A stretch of 64,000 nt of DNA. It comes from Polytrichum commune. Its lineage: Eukaryota > Streptophyta > Polytrichopsida > Polytrichales > Polytrichaceae. A model generated the notes under the pieces. That model ran no database searches. It was not told the DNA's origin and saw only the letters and a list, made by a program, of their open reading frames with translations. Positions 12,301-23,361 of this stretch are shown piece after piece; position 1 is the stretch's first letter, and every line of letters starts with the position of its first letter. A program made the translations under genes and the position numbers. The stretch is from NCBI GenBank assembly GCA_950295325.1, contig OX485804.1, forward strand, positions 48,606,001 through 48,670,000, written 5' to 3'.

Positions 12301-12624
12301 GGCCCCTCATCATACCTCTCCCCAAATCCTATGTTTCTTGTTGACGGTCATGTCTCACGTGATCATGTAACATCACACAACTCCTCGGCTGCGTTGTGTG
12401 TGACCAAGTATCACATAAACATAATCTTCTTCTAACTCCAAGATTCCATATTTATGGGGAGCGCTCAAGATGTGGACTGAGGATTTTTTTGACAAGCAAC
12501 TCTAAATCATCATAGTCTTTAAATCGCAGACTCTTTCTTTGGAAAGAGACCATCATGTAGCTGCTTACTAATATTATGATAGCTAAGTGAAAGTAAAACC
12601 TATTTTAATAAAATGATATGTTTG

Positions 12625-12628
<4 letters not shown>
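12301..12628. other. Intergenic stretch
   Basis: No feature recognised. Confidence 0.4.
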
Positions 12629-12681
<53 letters not shown>

Positions 12682-12692
12682 GCACACACACG
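12629..12692. repeat. TC microsatellite followed by CA tract
   Basis: About 21 TC units run directly into an interrupted CA run. Confidence 0.95.
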
Positions 12693-12729
12693 TATATAAA
12701 AGAAAATATTTTGTAGCATAGTACACCTT

Positions 12730-13040
12730 GACCTTTGTAATGTTACTCCCTCATGTATATGCCGAAACCCTAGGGAACGGATGTGCTTAGTTTACATCTC
12801 CCTCCTTGTTGTCGATTCCCCTCTCATATATCACATGTTTTGACGTTAAAACAATCCACCAAACATACTACACCACGTTGTCATCATTGTCGTTGTTACA
12901 ATGTTGACTTTGGGTCTTTCCTTAACGTCACACACTACATAAATTCCCTATTATCACGCATTCATGTTAACACTATTGACCACCTTAGTATCACATGCAC
13001 TTTGGTTACCACAGGCGTGATATTAGGGAGGTTGTGAGTG
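12730..13040 (+). repeat. Foldback-related repeat family F, copy 1
   Basis: It shares ordered blocks with 14245-14572 and with the arms of 55196-55787: an AAACCCTAGGGAACGGATGT-like segment, CTCTCATATATCA, AATGTTGACTTTGG, and a right end with CACTTTGGTTACCACAGGCG and GTGATATTAGGGAGGTTGTG. The ends are degenerate here. It has no convincing protein. Confidence 0.65.
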
Positions 13041-13229
13041 CAGATCTGTGACTGACGAAAGCGGACACTCAGTGCCCATCACCCGTGGTTGGGCATGTCA
13101 GCCGCCACGTCACATCACGTGAAAGTCCCCAAGGACGTACACGCTGATGTGGCATGTCAATCAGCTGAGCTGGCACTCGAGTGCATGGGTTGCAAATGGA
13201 TCAAGATGGGGATGAATTAGTAGACATGA

Positions 13230-13490
13230 CATGGACTGGTGAAAGCCTTCTTCTTCTTTCTTGTCAAATCCTTTTTGTTTGTTTGTTTGTTTTTGTTTTG
13301 TTTTTTTTGTTTTTTTTGTTTTTTTGACAGAAGGCTGACAGGCCAACGCCAAAGCACAAGAGGCAGTTGACCACTTGGCAAGTTTTTCATCAAGTAGAGA
13401 GGAGATTTCACAGCTGGGATTCGAACCGCCAACCTCTTCCTTGAGAATCAAATCCTCTTTGTGTGGACGATGGATGTGCAATTTTCGAAA
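13230..13490 (-). mobile_element. SINE-like retroposon with box B and A-rich tail
   Basis: On the minus strand a perfect box B, GGTTCGAATCC (plus-strand 13417-13427), is followed about 90 bases later by a long A-rich tail of AAAAAC/AAAC units (plus-strand T-rich tract at about 13265-13327). Box A is weak, near 13440-13460. This is the usual layout of a tRNA-derived SINE. Overlapping open frames (13161-13640, minus) read through the lysine-rich tail and are not credible genes. Confidence 0.6.
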
Positions 13491-14244
13491 CATATTATTA
13501 GCGTTATCCATTAATTCGAGTGGAGTTTGGGTCGGGAGTTGGTTGTTTTGCATATAATACTCTTCATGTTTAGTGAAGTTTTGGTGTATGATTGGAGTTA
13601 GTATGAAAGATTGAATGGAAGATATTCTTGATTGGTTCATTGAGGGCCAATCATCTTATTATGGCATGTGAAGAAGTGTTGAATTGAGTTTGGCTCTCAA
13701 TGGATTGATGTAGAATGTTCTTTGTTTGAACCTCCAAACCCCCTCCAAACGTACACCGAAAACTTACTGAAAATGAAAAGTGTTGTATTCAAAACAATCA
13801 ACTCCCAATCAAAATTCTGCTTGAATTTATGGATAAGTCAATTATATGTATGATTTATAAAGTTTCCGGATGAGATTATGGGTGAATTGATGAAATAGTG
13901 AATTTGGGAGCTTATCCATACAAGCACCCAAGATTTGTGGAGTCTTAGGCTCATATGCTAAAAAAAGTCGAGTTTAGACTTATATCTAGTTTGTCATACT
14001 AGGATCAGTAGGCCAAGCTAGCCTTGTATTCCAATCTGGGTTTCACTTTGGCAAGTGGCATGGACAAACCTTATTCTAGATCCTAAAATACTATGAGAGA
14101 GAGGGAGTTCTAACTTTCACCTAACTTAAAAATTAGGCTCCACTACAAGATGAGGTGACAAGTGTCTTGACAAGAAAGTTTCTCAATGAAGGACCAAACT
14201 CCTAGTATGGTCCCTCTTTGACAAACTTTGTAGATATGCCATAA
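13491..14244. repeat. Intergenic stretch ending in dispersed repeat D copy 1
   Basis: From about 13900 to 14240 the sequence is a diverged direct copy of 20470-20800. Shared blocks include CTAGATCCTAAAAT, TTTCACC(T/C)AACTT, TCTCAATGAAGGA-like and CCCTCTTTGA(C/G)AAA. The rest is featureless. Confidence 0.5.
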
Positions 14245-14572
14245 CCTCTGTAGTGTCACTCCCTCTTTTATATCCCAAAACCCTAGGAAACGGATGTGTT
14301 CATTTTAAATCTCCCTTCTTGTTGTCACATTTTCCTCTCATATATCATGGGTTTGGACATTAAAATAACCCATCTAATAATTCAAACCACATGCTCGCAC
14401 GCATCACGTTGTCATCATTGTCATTTTGCAACGTTGACTTTGGACTATTCCAAAATGTCACGTGCTACACTAATCCTCTATTATCATGCATCCGTGTTAA
14501 CATTACAAAACTCCTTAATATCATGTGCACTTTGGTTGCCATATGCGTGATATTGGGGAGGTCAGAATGCAA
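14245..14572 (+). repeat. Foldback-related repeat family F, copy 2
   Basis: This is a diverged direct copy of 12730-13040, sharing AAAACCCTAGGAAACGGATG, CTCTCATATATCA, CACGTTGTCATCATTGTC and GTGCACTTTGGTTGCCATA. The open frames here (14296-14550 and others) run through repeat sequence and are not supported as genes. Confidence 0.65.
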
Positions 14573-16410
14573 CTCCAAATTGTGTGCACTTAGATATTTA
14601 CTATCACGTGCCCTTTATTCTAATCACATGTATGTCACAGTCACATGTGCACATTGGATTGACCGGGACTCCAAAGTCAACTTTTGTGCAAAGTGGGAAA
14701 AACAAAAAAGAGATACTAACATTACTTCGTGTATTGCATTTGGTGAGTGAAAGTGGTTCTTTTTATATTGTTTATTGTTACAATATGAGGTGTAAGGTTC
14801 CGGATCTTATTGTGGGTGCTTCCAACTTCACCTTTAGTTTTTGCCATCAAATCGAATTGGAAATTGTGTCATCCAATGAGCAATTGGAAATCACGAAGAC
14901 TGTCATTTTTAAGGTCCAAAAATCGGAGTTGGGATGCAAGAGTTATAGAAGGATAGATTTTTTGTTTTGTTTTTGTTTTTTTTTTCCTTTTAAGTAGTAA
15001 TGGTCACATAGGCCTTCCCAACTTGTGTGAACAAATGAACTTCAAATGATTTCTATATTATCCATGAGTTTGCCAAGTGCCGAAACGCTTCCTCTCACTT
15101 AGCAAGCTTAAGAACTGAAAGGTTTTTACTTGATTTGTTGTGTTAGAAGTTTTATTGTCACTAGGAGTAATTTAGTGGTTACGTGAAAGGTTAGACCCAA
15201 GATAAGAACTATTTTTTGAGACCTCACGAGTCTCTTGGTTTGGGTTGTGCTCGTGGTGATTGTTGTCGAATTCTTTTCTCTCTCTCTCTCTCTCTCTCAT
15301 GAAAAGTAAACATATATGTGGTAATATAACTATTTCAAATGACTTAACTAAGACTAATTAGGGTTTATAAAACTAATTCCAATTGATGTCAAATCAACAA
15401 AAAGTAATGGCCTCCAAATTGCATACTATTTTAGAGCTTTTGTGCTCATGGAATGCGAGGTACGCTCATATGCAAATGATTTTGCCTTTCTTCTTAAAAA
15501 AGTGGGCCTTATGACAAAGGGAGAGTTGGATGTAGTAGAAAATATTTTTGCCACCTCAATTAAAATAATTTAAGGCTGTAGATTCCAAGCTTGGAGGTCA
15601 CATGGCTAAACTTGTCCTCAAGAGTTTATATGATACACATTTTCTTTACAATATATGACTTTTGGGTGATCACTACATTGATTATCCCATTTAGTTAGGG
15701 TGGGCTAATAGTGCAATGGAAAATTAGGAAGGTGATACTAACCTTTTTTTTATGCTATGAAATTAGTGCCACTTGAAGATCTAGGGTTTCAAGAGTCCAA
15801 TGTGTCAAAGTGTCTGAAACTTTCAATGCAAGCTCTCTTTAGTTCTTAATGTTAGAGAAGGCCTTAGGAGCGTCCACTAAAAAGAAGACGAAGAAGAAGC
15901 CGCTTCAAGCTCACCAAAACAAATTTTGGACTCTATAAACACCTTACAACTCACACTAATCATCTTGAAATGTATGGAAAATGAACATATATTCATGAAT
16001 TTAATATTATTGAGTAAAAAATACAACCCTCACTACTGCTCGGGGATGGTACATTTCATCTTAGTGATTGTCTTGACACATCAGTAATGCATCTCGTAAC
16101 TATAAAAAACGTCACACTCCTCACGCTATACAAAAGAAGACTTGAAAACCACCTACCTAGTGAACTAACAACAAACTTGGAAGGGGGGTATTTTTACCAC
16201 CCCATCATGGTCGGTAGGTGTTGTGAACCAAAATTTGAAATGGGGAGGAAGGATATATTTTAATGTCTTTCTTATATCAAATCTAGGAATCCTTCCAATT
16301 ATGTGGCGTCCCTAGCAAATTTTATTTTCTAGATATTCAAAGGATTTATGTAGAGGAAGTCGTTTATTATTATTATTATTATTAAATTTAGGGACAAATT
16401 ACATGGAGGA
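14573..16410. other. Intergenic stretch with TC microsatellite
   Basis: It includes a TC run at 15277-15298 and a TTA run near 16363-16384. The 137-codon plus frame at 14584-14997 ends in a phenylalanine-rich low-complexity tail and has no domain. Confidence 0.4.
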
Positions 16411-16702
16411 GCCCCGGGCTCAATCACATCTATGTTCGGTTGGGCCCCGCCCCTCCCACGCCTCCTTCACTGCCTGGCTCCTTGCCCGCACCTGTGTTCA
16501 AACTCTTCCTTGTTGGGAACCAATGTGATAATAAAATTATATCAAAATTACAAATATTCAAGCCCGGGCTTGAATATTTGTAATTTTGATATAATTTTAT
16601 TGTCACATCAGTTCCGGACAACAAGCAAGAACTCCCACGCAGGTGCGGGCAATGAAGGAGGCGTGAGGCCCAGCTGAACACAAATGTGATTGAGCCCGGG
16701 GC
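16411..16702. mobile_element. Palindromic foldback element (family P, copy 1)
   Basis: This 292-bp inverted repeat has outer ends GCCCCGGGCTCAATCACAT and their complement. The arms carry CACGCCTCCTTCA and its complement. The centre is a loopless perfect palindrome of 72 bases (16530-16601, axis between 16565 and 16566, core AAGCCCGGGCTT). Related copies are at 20076-20223 and 54247-54602. It has no protein, and its open frames mirror each other across the axis. The target duplication is unclear. Confidence 0.85.
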
Positions 16703-19389
16703 CATACATGATATTGTTTAAGGGGATACAAATTATTAGCAACCCTATCTTTCTAGGCAATAAAAGCCAGACTGCAAATTCATCCCCCCCCCCAAAAAAG
16801 AAGTTCCGGCCTTTTTATATAGACAAATTTACTAAAAAAAACATATGTAATAACCATAAAACTGGATGAACATATCAAAATGGGATGAACGCGTCCACAT
16901 TTGGATGGAATTCTATAACGTCATCCGGATTTGGAGCCATCGTTCCAACGATTGTCGCCGTTCCGTTTCGGCTTCTTTGATAACTTCTTGAATAAAAAAA
17001 ATAAAAATGCACCGATTGTTTTTATGAGAAACCCACTCATGAAGAGGTGGAAAGAAAGCATGTGTCCATCGTCGTAGTAATAAGTTGGTAAGGTAGCAAA
17101 CGGGCCCCGAGTCACTTTGAAAGTCACGGAGTGGGGGAAAGGCCTCAAAAATATCTTACTTGTTGTTTGTCTTTGCAATGGAGTCATCTCCCCCATGTGA
17201 CAAATGATAAAATCCACTAAAGTTCCACACACTTTGTGCTCACCCACTTTGAAAAACGTGCACAATTGGAGAGGTTGAAATTATTTGACTTTACCAACAC
17301 ACACGCCGTCCATGCAAGCCACATGATCCAGATTTAGATAAGGCTGCATGATGGTGATGATGATGATGATGAAGTGTCAACGGGTTGTTGTTGTTGTTGT
17401 TGGTGTCGTTGTTGTGATGATGGTGTTCTAAGTAACGATAAAAAGAAAAACACGGAAGAATACGAGGGAAAAAATATTGATAACGGTCAAGATGAGGGGT
17501 GTGTGTTTTTTTGGAGGGAGTTTTATGAGTACTTGCATGTTGGTTGCATAATGCAAAATGAAGATTGCCATTTGGCTCTTTGTGTTTTTGTTGTATCTAA
17601 CTTTAAAGTTGGCGATAGGATGCACCGTTCTCCTAAAAATTGAAGGATGGTTATCATGACTGATGTGTTGGCGACATTGGACGTTGTTTACGTGACATTT
17701 TGATGAGGTGAGGGGGGTTGACGCTAGCCCACCAAACCACGTTGCTTTGTTGGATTTGTAGACCTTTGTTCTTATTAGAAGAATTCACCATAATAATTAA
17801 GACACAATTTATCGTCATGAATTCCAAAGAAATTAGAAAATAAAAAAACACAGGTCAAGATGTGTGGCGGAGAGTCACTAGGACACATGACAATTGGGTC
17901 AAAACTTAGGTTAAAAGCAAACCAATTTGAGTTTCATTGGAAGGGGAGTGGCCAATAGGCTCGGTTACTTTGAGCTTTCTTTTTCTCGCTCTAACAAGGA
18001 GAAGTACTTGGGGAAGTAAGATAAGAGGTCAATGTCATTTGTCACCCAAATGACTTCAAAGAACCTAGAGATGCTCCTAGAATCGCATTTTGGAATGAAA
18101 AGGGGGGGGGGTGTGTGTGTGATATGTCCTCTCTTGATATATGGTGTGCTTATTATCATATTTGTGGTAACTTTTGGCCATGGCTTCAAGATGGTGAAGT
18201 AGGAAGTAGACTACCAATATTCAACATGTATATATTTTGCATGGTATCAATACACAATAACAATCATAGTATGAAAGAGTTTACCTGAGCAATGTCATAA
18301 TTGTAATATCAATCAAATAGTGATACTTGGTGGGTATCACAAGACAAGTGAATTCTTTTATACATGTGCATATAGTTTGGTTGTTGAGTCATCTCATTTT
18401 TTAGTTTATTATACAAATTCACAGTCTCTTGTGCCGATTTAAATGCTAACTAACTAAAAAAGATAACCCCCGTGTTCTTCAATTAGAAAAAAGAAAATCA
18501 ACATTTTCACCCTCCCCCCATCCCCCGGCTCATCCTCCCCTTCAAGATTTATTGTGAACATTCACTTGCTTTCAATCATAGGTAAAGTTACCCATAAACT
18601 CAATCCCCCCCCCCCTCCCCTTATCCATTAATTGTTAGTTGACACTCAAATGGTCAAGAGGCTCATCTTGGATCATAAATTGTCAAATTGAGTGCACCTT
18701 AAGGTTATTCCTAGATGATTCTAGTTTAGATTGTCAAAACTGAACCTCTATTAAATTAACTTGTCAATCATATGATGCATCAGTACAATTAAAGCCTACA
18801 TGAATGTAAAACAACCTCACGTGAAAGCTTGAGCTTGTATAAATGACCTAAAATCAAATACATACCACTTCTAGTACTCACCATTGTCACCTAAGAGTTC
18901 ACTTGCATTCCCCCTTGTTATAGTGTTTGTTTTTTCTTTTTCTTTTTTGGCACAAATTGAAAATTCAATTGCAGAAGAATAACCAAAATACAACCAAAAC
19001 GGGCGAACTCCTTCTTGTTCTCTTGATGAACATGCATTGACCGTATTTTTGGGTTAGCCACACACGAGCTCCGTGTCCTAACAAGAGATGTGCATTAATT
19101 AAGTATCCTCACAATTGCACTAAGTCATGGGATGACGTTGTTGAGTGCGAAGAGGGGACTATAAGGATAGGCACGGCCAATGCAAAATTTGGTCGGCTAC
19201 TAGGGATTCCCAAGGTGCCGACTGTGGCCGGTCTATTGGGCGCATGACATCGGAGGCTTTCATACAAACTAGTTATTGGGACTCGTGCCAATCCCGACCT
19301 TGCGTTTGCTTCCAATGATTTATAATTAATCGCCATGCAATGTGACCACAATATTCGAAAGTGTAGCTTACATGTTAACTAAGGTGGCA
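16703..19389. other. Intergenic stretch with trinucleotide repeats
   Basis: It includes GAT repeats at 17349-17371 and GTT repeats at 17383-17403, a G10 run at 18102-18111 and a C11 run at 18605-18615. At about 18930-18990 lies a retroposon-like 3' end shared with 12027-12090. The 114-codon minus frame at 16921-17265 and the 89-codon plus frame at 17374-17643 are unrecognised and partly low-complexity. Confidence 0.4.
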
Positions 19390-19840
19390 CGCGGGTGTTA
19401 TTCGGTTCCTCGTCTTAATCGGACCCCTATTTTTTGATTGGTACGTGGTTTGGTGAGGATCAATGCGCAAACACCATAAAGACACATGCTTCAAAGAGAT
19501 TGGGCTGCGTTCTCGAGCACTATTAACTAATCTGCACTCGATGATGGACACAATTGGGAGGGCGTGTGTATTCAATTGAGGAGTCAACGGATGTGCACTG
19601 TCAATGACCGTAACTAGGTGAGTGGAGGTCCGGTTTTAAATAAGGTTTATGTTGATGCTTCATCGTAGATTTGCTGATGCAACACAAATCTAATTGGAGA
19701 ACATAAAAAAACGGAACCGAATAACACCCACATGCATTCAAGGTAGATGCGACTTCCGTGGATGCTCTTCTCTTTGGGCCTAGTTGTTGTAGAATGTGAA
19801 ACACACAATCGATGCAAGACCATTAGAAAATCCAAACCGT
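19390..19840 (-). repeat. Dispersed repeat family C, reversed copy
   Basis: It carries blocks shared with 3722-3990 and, reversed, with 1990-2170: GTCTTAATCGGACCCCTATT, CAAACACCATAAAGACACAT, AGAGATTGGGCTGCGTTCT-like and GTTGATGCTTCATC. Confidence 0.6.
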
Positions 19841-20075
19841 GCCCATAGTCATTTGCCTCCAGATATTATATTCTCTCCCCACCATAATCAATGATAGGCC
19901 TTCATTTAAATAGTCCATTTTGGAAATGAATGATATGTTGGCAGTATGGAATGAGCTTAGGGTCATAGGCAATCTTAGTGAAGGTATATGGAGAGTTGTA
20001 GGCTTTATGTACGATTGTGGAATAATTTTACACTGAGTGACACTATAATTATTTAATTATAAAAAGGATGCCACA

Positions 20076-20223
20076 TAGCCCTGGGCTAGACCACATCTTC
20101 ACTTGGGTGGGTCCCATCCCCCCATGCCTCCTTCATTGCCCGGTCTTCTTGCCCAGGTAGTGAAGGAGGCATGGGGGGGGGGGCAGGGCCCACCCAAAAT
20201 AAAGGTATGATCTAGCCTAGGGT
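20076..20223. mobile_element. Short foldback element (family P, copy 2)
   Basis: This 148-bp inverted repeat has outer ends AGCCCTGGGCTAGACCACAT and a matching complement, with arms containing CATGCCTCCTTCA. It appears to be a deletion derivative of the 54247-54602 type. The flanks TGCCACAT and TGCCATAT may be a decayed target duplication of 8 bp. Confidence 0.75.
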
Positions 20224-20469
20224 TGCCATATATGTTTGAAAATACCAAGAGCTTTGGTCAAATTGTGTCTAACATTAGGAACCTTCTTCCAAGGTTAGTC
20301 CTCCTTTATCCCCCATTGTGTGTGTTGAGGGCGGCGGGTGGGGGGTGGGGGGTTTGTGAAAGGATACAAAACAATTAAGGATTAATGAGAGTTGTTCGTA
20401 AAGTAAAAGTAGATTAAACTATGGGTTCAGTATATTCATAAACACAAAATCACTCAAGTTTTCTTAATG

Positions 20470-20800
20470 CTTGAGTAGCATACATATATAAAGGGCAACG
20501 TTGGGCTTTTAAAACCAATTTTCTAGCTTGTCCTACTAGGAGGGGTGGGCCAACCTAACAATGAATTGGCTGATCTATAATTTAGGACAGCGGGTCCCCT
20601 GCGTATACCCTATCTAGATCCTAAAATTCTCTCAAAGTTTGAAAGGTGGAAAGAGGAGGTCTCAAAAATTTCACCCAACTTTCAGAACATGCTATGACAC
20701 ACAATGAGCTAACAAACTCTTAGTAGAAAGTATTCTCAAAGAAGGATCAATTCCAAGGGTTTTCCCTCTTTGAGAAATTTTACGGATAACTCTATTGTCA
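20470..20800 (+). repeat. Dispersed repeat family D, copy 2
   Basis: This is a diverged direct copy of about 13900-14240, with no terminal repeats recognised. Confidence 0.5.
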
Positions 20801-21098
20801 ATCTTGTATTAGTATAATTGCGTCCTACTAATCCTCTTGTAGGTTTTGGTCATGATGTGCACTTCCGATGCCACATGTAACTACCATTTTTTTTAAATAA
20901 TATAGTAATTAGTATTTCAAAAATATACTCATGTCAACATGTGATAAGATGGAATCGAAATATCTCATAAGATGATGCTGAAATTGAATTTCAACAGAGA
21001 TGTGTCAAATTAGGCCTTGAAGCATCAATTGCATCTTATATTGTAGTTTAAAGAATTAAGGGTTGGTTCACATGGGGTCCCAAGTCCCACTCATGTTA

Positions 21099-21525
21099 GG
21101 GCGTCCCCAGCAGCCTCGCCATAGGGCATGCCAACGCCAAAAATGGGGCATCCCGGGTTCTTAGGTGGCGGTACCGGCATAAATTGATCCCCACCAATGT
21201 CCGGTCCGGCATAATTTAGAAGCGGCCCGGGTATAGTAAAGGCCTTCCAACGTCATAAATGGTTCATATGGCGGCCCTCCTCCGGCCCGCCAAGAGATTA
21301 CTTTAATATCAGATACTCCGATATCCTACTTTATCCCATGTCAGATAATAGGTGTCGTTGTCTTATTGATTGCTTCCTAATTATACCGGGGGTATGCCTA
21401 GGCTTTGGTGGGCTTTGTCTCAAGATGAGCGGCCCCGCCCAAGATGGAGGGCTCCCCAAACACCCTAAACACCATATAATATATTATTTTTGGCGGGTTG
21501 CTTACTATCTCTCCTGGGGATGCCC
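21099..21525. mobile_element. PIF-like TIR element nested in 21060-22263
   Basis: This 427-bp element has ends GGGCGTCCCCAG and CTGGGGATGCCC and is flanked by TTA (21096-21098, 21526-21528). It is GC-richer than its surroundings, with many GGCC and CCGGC motifs. Its TIR differs from that of neighbouring element 21529-21912, so it is a separate family. It is non-coding. Confidence 0.8.
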
Positions 21526-21528
21526 TTA

Positions 21529-21912
21529 GGGCCGGTTCACACTATGCCCAAGTCGAGAGGAGAAGCGTCACTTTTCTGGACCAAACTATGTCGAGAGGAG
21601 AAGCCTTTGGGTTGAAAAAATATATTAAAATAATCCACTGTCAGATTTTGAATATTTTAATGAAAAAAAAGTTCGGCCTCTCGACAGAAGTTTGGGTCGA
21701 GCATTTTGCTCGACCCAAACTTTGCTCGAGAGGCCGAACTCTTGGCGCCATAACTTCCTAAAAGTGCTGCCACCTAGGCTCTTTTGGAGGCGACATCCTT
21801 TGGACTTCGGCCTCTAGTGTGAAGGCCGAGAGGACGGACTTTGGACATTTCTGCATTTTCATTGGTCCAAACGCTTCTCCTCTCGAAGTTTGGCCATAGT
21901 GTGAACCGGCCC
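21529..21912. mobile_element. PIF-like MITE inserted in the TTA next to another MITE
   Basis: This 384-bp element has ends GGGCCGGTTCACACTATGCC and the complement GGCCATAGTGTGAACCGGCCC, flanked by TTA (21526-21528, 21913-21915). The left TTA is also the right target duplication of 21099-21525. It carries an A-rich tract followed by a long internal hairpin at about 21670-21738 (TTTGGGTCGAGCA and complement; arms flanked by GTTCGGCCTCTCGA). It has no protein. Confidence 0.88.
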
Positions 21913-22338
21913 TTAGTGAGTCCCAACATGGAGGCAAAGTTCCAACTTTTAAGCATGAAGCAACTATTACATGTGGTTTATATTCATTAAAGTTGGATCT
22001 AGATTATTTTATGCAAAAAAATCGTGGAACTTGTGTTGAGAGTTGGGTCTAGCTTTTTGAGCGACCCAACTCTCAACACAAGTCCCAAGCCTCACCTCCA
22101 AAAAGTGTTGCCATGTAGGCATTCATGTCATACTTGGGACTTAGGACGTGGGACCTCGTGCGAAGTGGTAAGTCCTAATTTCCATTCTCTCAAAGGTTGA
22201 GATTGCACAGATTGATCTCAAGTGACTTGGGACTTAGGATATGGGACCTGTGTGAGCCAACCATAAGAATAGTTGTGGTTGTGATTAGGTATCATCAATG
22301 CACCTTATCCCTCCATGCCCTTCCTTATCCCTCATATA

Positions 22339-22828
22339 CACTCTAAACTCCGTAGTATCACACCTGTGGCAACCAAAGTGCACGTGATATTATAGAGTTA
22401 TGTAGTGTTAACATGGATGCGTGATACTGTAGAATTAGTGTAGCATGTGACATTATGGAATAACACAAAGGAGATGTGAGGACAATTTGAATTCATTCTC
22501 CCATCACCTACACTAGTGTGGTCCAATCCACTTGGCCTTCCCGGGCGATGTGGCGGACACATGCACCAACATTCAACAAGTGGCATAAGAGGAAGAAATA
22601 GATGAAGAAGAAGAAGAAGGCGACATTCCACATGTTGACACATGGCGCAATGTGAGGGTGTGGGTTGACTTCTTTGGTGGTTTGCATTAATGAAAAAAAT
22701 TGTGATATAAGGGAGAGAATTGTGACAATAAGGAGTGAGATTTGAACTACGAACATCCGTTCCCTAGGGTTTCAAGATATTAGAGAGTGTGTGACATTAT
22801 GGAGGTTGATATTACGAAGTTTAGGCTG
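22339..22828 (-). mobile_element. TA-flanked foldback-related element (family F, copy 3)
   Basis: This 490-bp element has ends CACTCTAAACTCCGTAGTAT and the imperfect complement ATATTACGAAGTTTAGGCTG, with TA at 22337-22338 and 22829-22830. The interior carries the family F blocks in reverse, for example CAACCAAAGTGCACGTGATA and ATCCGTTCCCTAGGGTTTCA, plus a GAA-rich segment. It is non-coding. Confidence 0.75.
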
Positions 22829-22830
22829 TA

Positions 22831-23361
22831 TACACCCAAAGAAAATAAGGTACATGTGGGTCTTAAAGTGTTATTCTTTTGGACTTAGCCCACTTCTCCT
22901 AGGAAGAAGAGAAGAATTCGGTCTTTGAAGGAGGTCGGAGTGAATAGAGTATATGTTTGTAAAGCATCCGTGGCTATGTCCTAAAGGTCAATGACGTTAG
23001 ATGTAGAACTACTTCATCCTTTGCACAAAGTGGACAATACATTAGTATCTAGTAACCATTAATAATCACCAAAATCTTTGGGTGTTTGTCTAAGAAAGAT
23101 ACCATCCAAAGATTATGATTATAAGGTCATGTTATGTGGTGCATGAACACCATGTCATTAGCTCCACGTTGGTTGGGATTGTCTATTAATTCCATAATTA
23201 TGGTCCGAGTTCGATTCCTATCGAGCTCGTTTGAGAGGATGTGGATGTAAATGACATGGTGTTGCTATGTGTGTATATGCAAGAAATGTAGTATCAACCA
23301 TAGCCTATTCCTTCGTGATTGTTAAGTGAGCTTAAAATGTGATTTGTGCTGGACCTATCTT
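22831..23361. other. Intergenic stretch containing a tRNA-like inverted repeat
   Basis: The only notable feature is the tRNA-like segment at 23146-23263, listed separately. From about 22880 there is a block resembling the start of dispersed repeat C (CCCACTTCTCCTAGGA). Confidence 0.4.
23146..23263 (+). repeat. tRNA-like segment bounded by 14-bp inverted repeats
   Basis: A tRNA-like core has a box A-like TAGCTCCACGTTGG (23159-23172) and box B GAGTTCGATTC (23207-23217). It is bounded by AACACCATGTCATT (23146-23159) and its perfect complement (23250-23263). Stem pairing is too weak for a functional tRNA. It may be a SINE head or decayed tRNA gene. The bounding inverted repeat could be coincidental or mark a small TIR element. 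Confidence 0.45.

Larger units (their letters stand above)
21060..22263. mobile_element. PIF-like TIR element (outer element of a three-way nest)
   Basis: Ends GGGTTGGTTCACA and TGTGAGCCAACCA are flanked by TAA (21057-21059 and 22264-22266). Subterminal blocks GTCCCAAGTCCCA and TGGGACTTAGGA extend the inverted relationship. Without the insertions at 21099-21912 it is about 390 bp. An A-rich tract and a hairpin (GAGTTGGGTCTAGC and complement, about 22035-22080) lie in its right part, as in family T. It has no transposase. Confidence 0.75.

Noticed and set aside
13161-13640. 159-codon minus-strand open frame
   Set aside because: It runs through a SINE-like tail giving a lysine-rich low-complexity stretch, and has no domain.
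14391-14997. Overlapping plus-strand frames of 119 and 137 codons
   Set aside because: They lie largely within repeat family F and end in a phenylalanine-rich low-complexity tail.
16430-16705. Pair of similar frames on opposite strands (91 and 81 codons)
   Set aside because: The similarity is created by the palindrome of the foldback element, not by coding.
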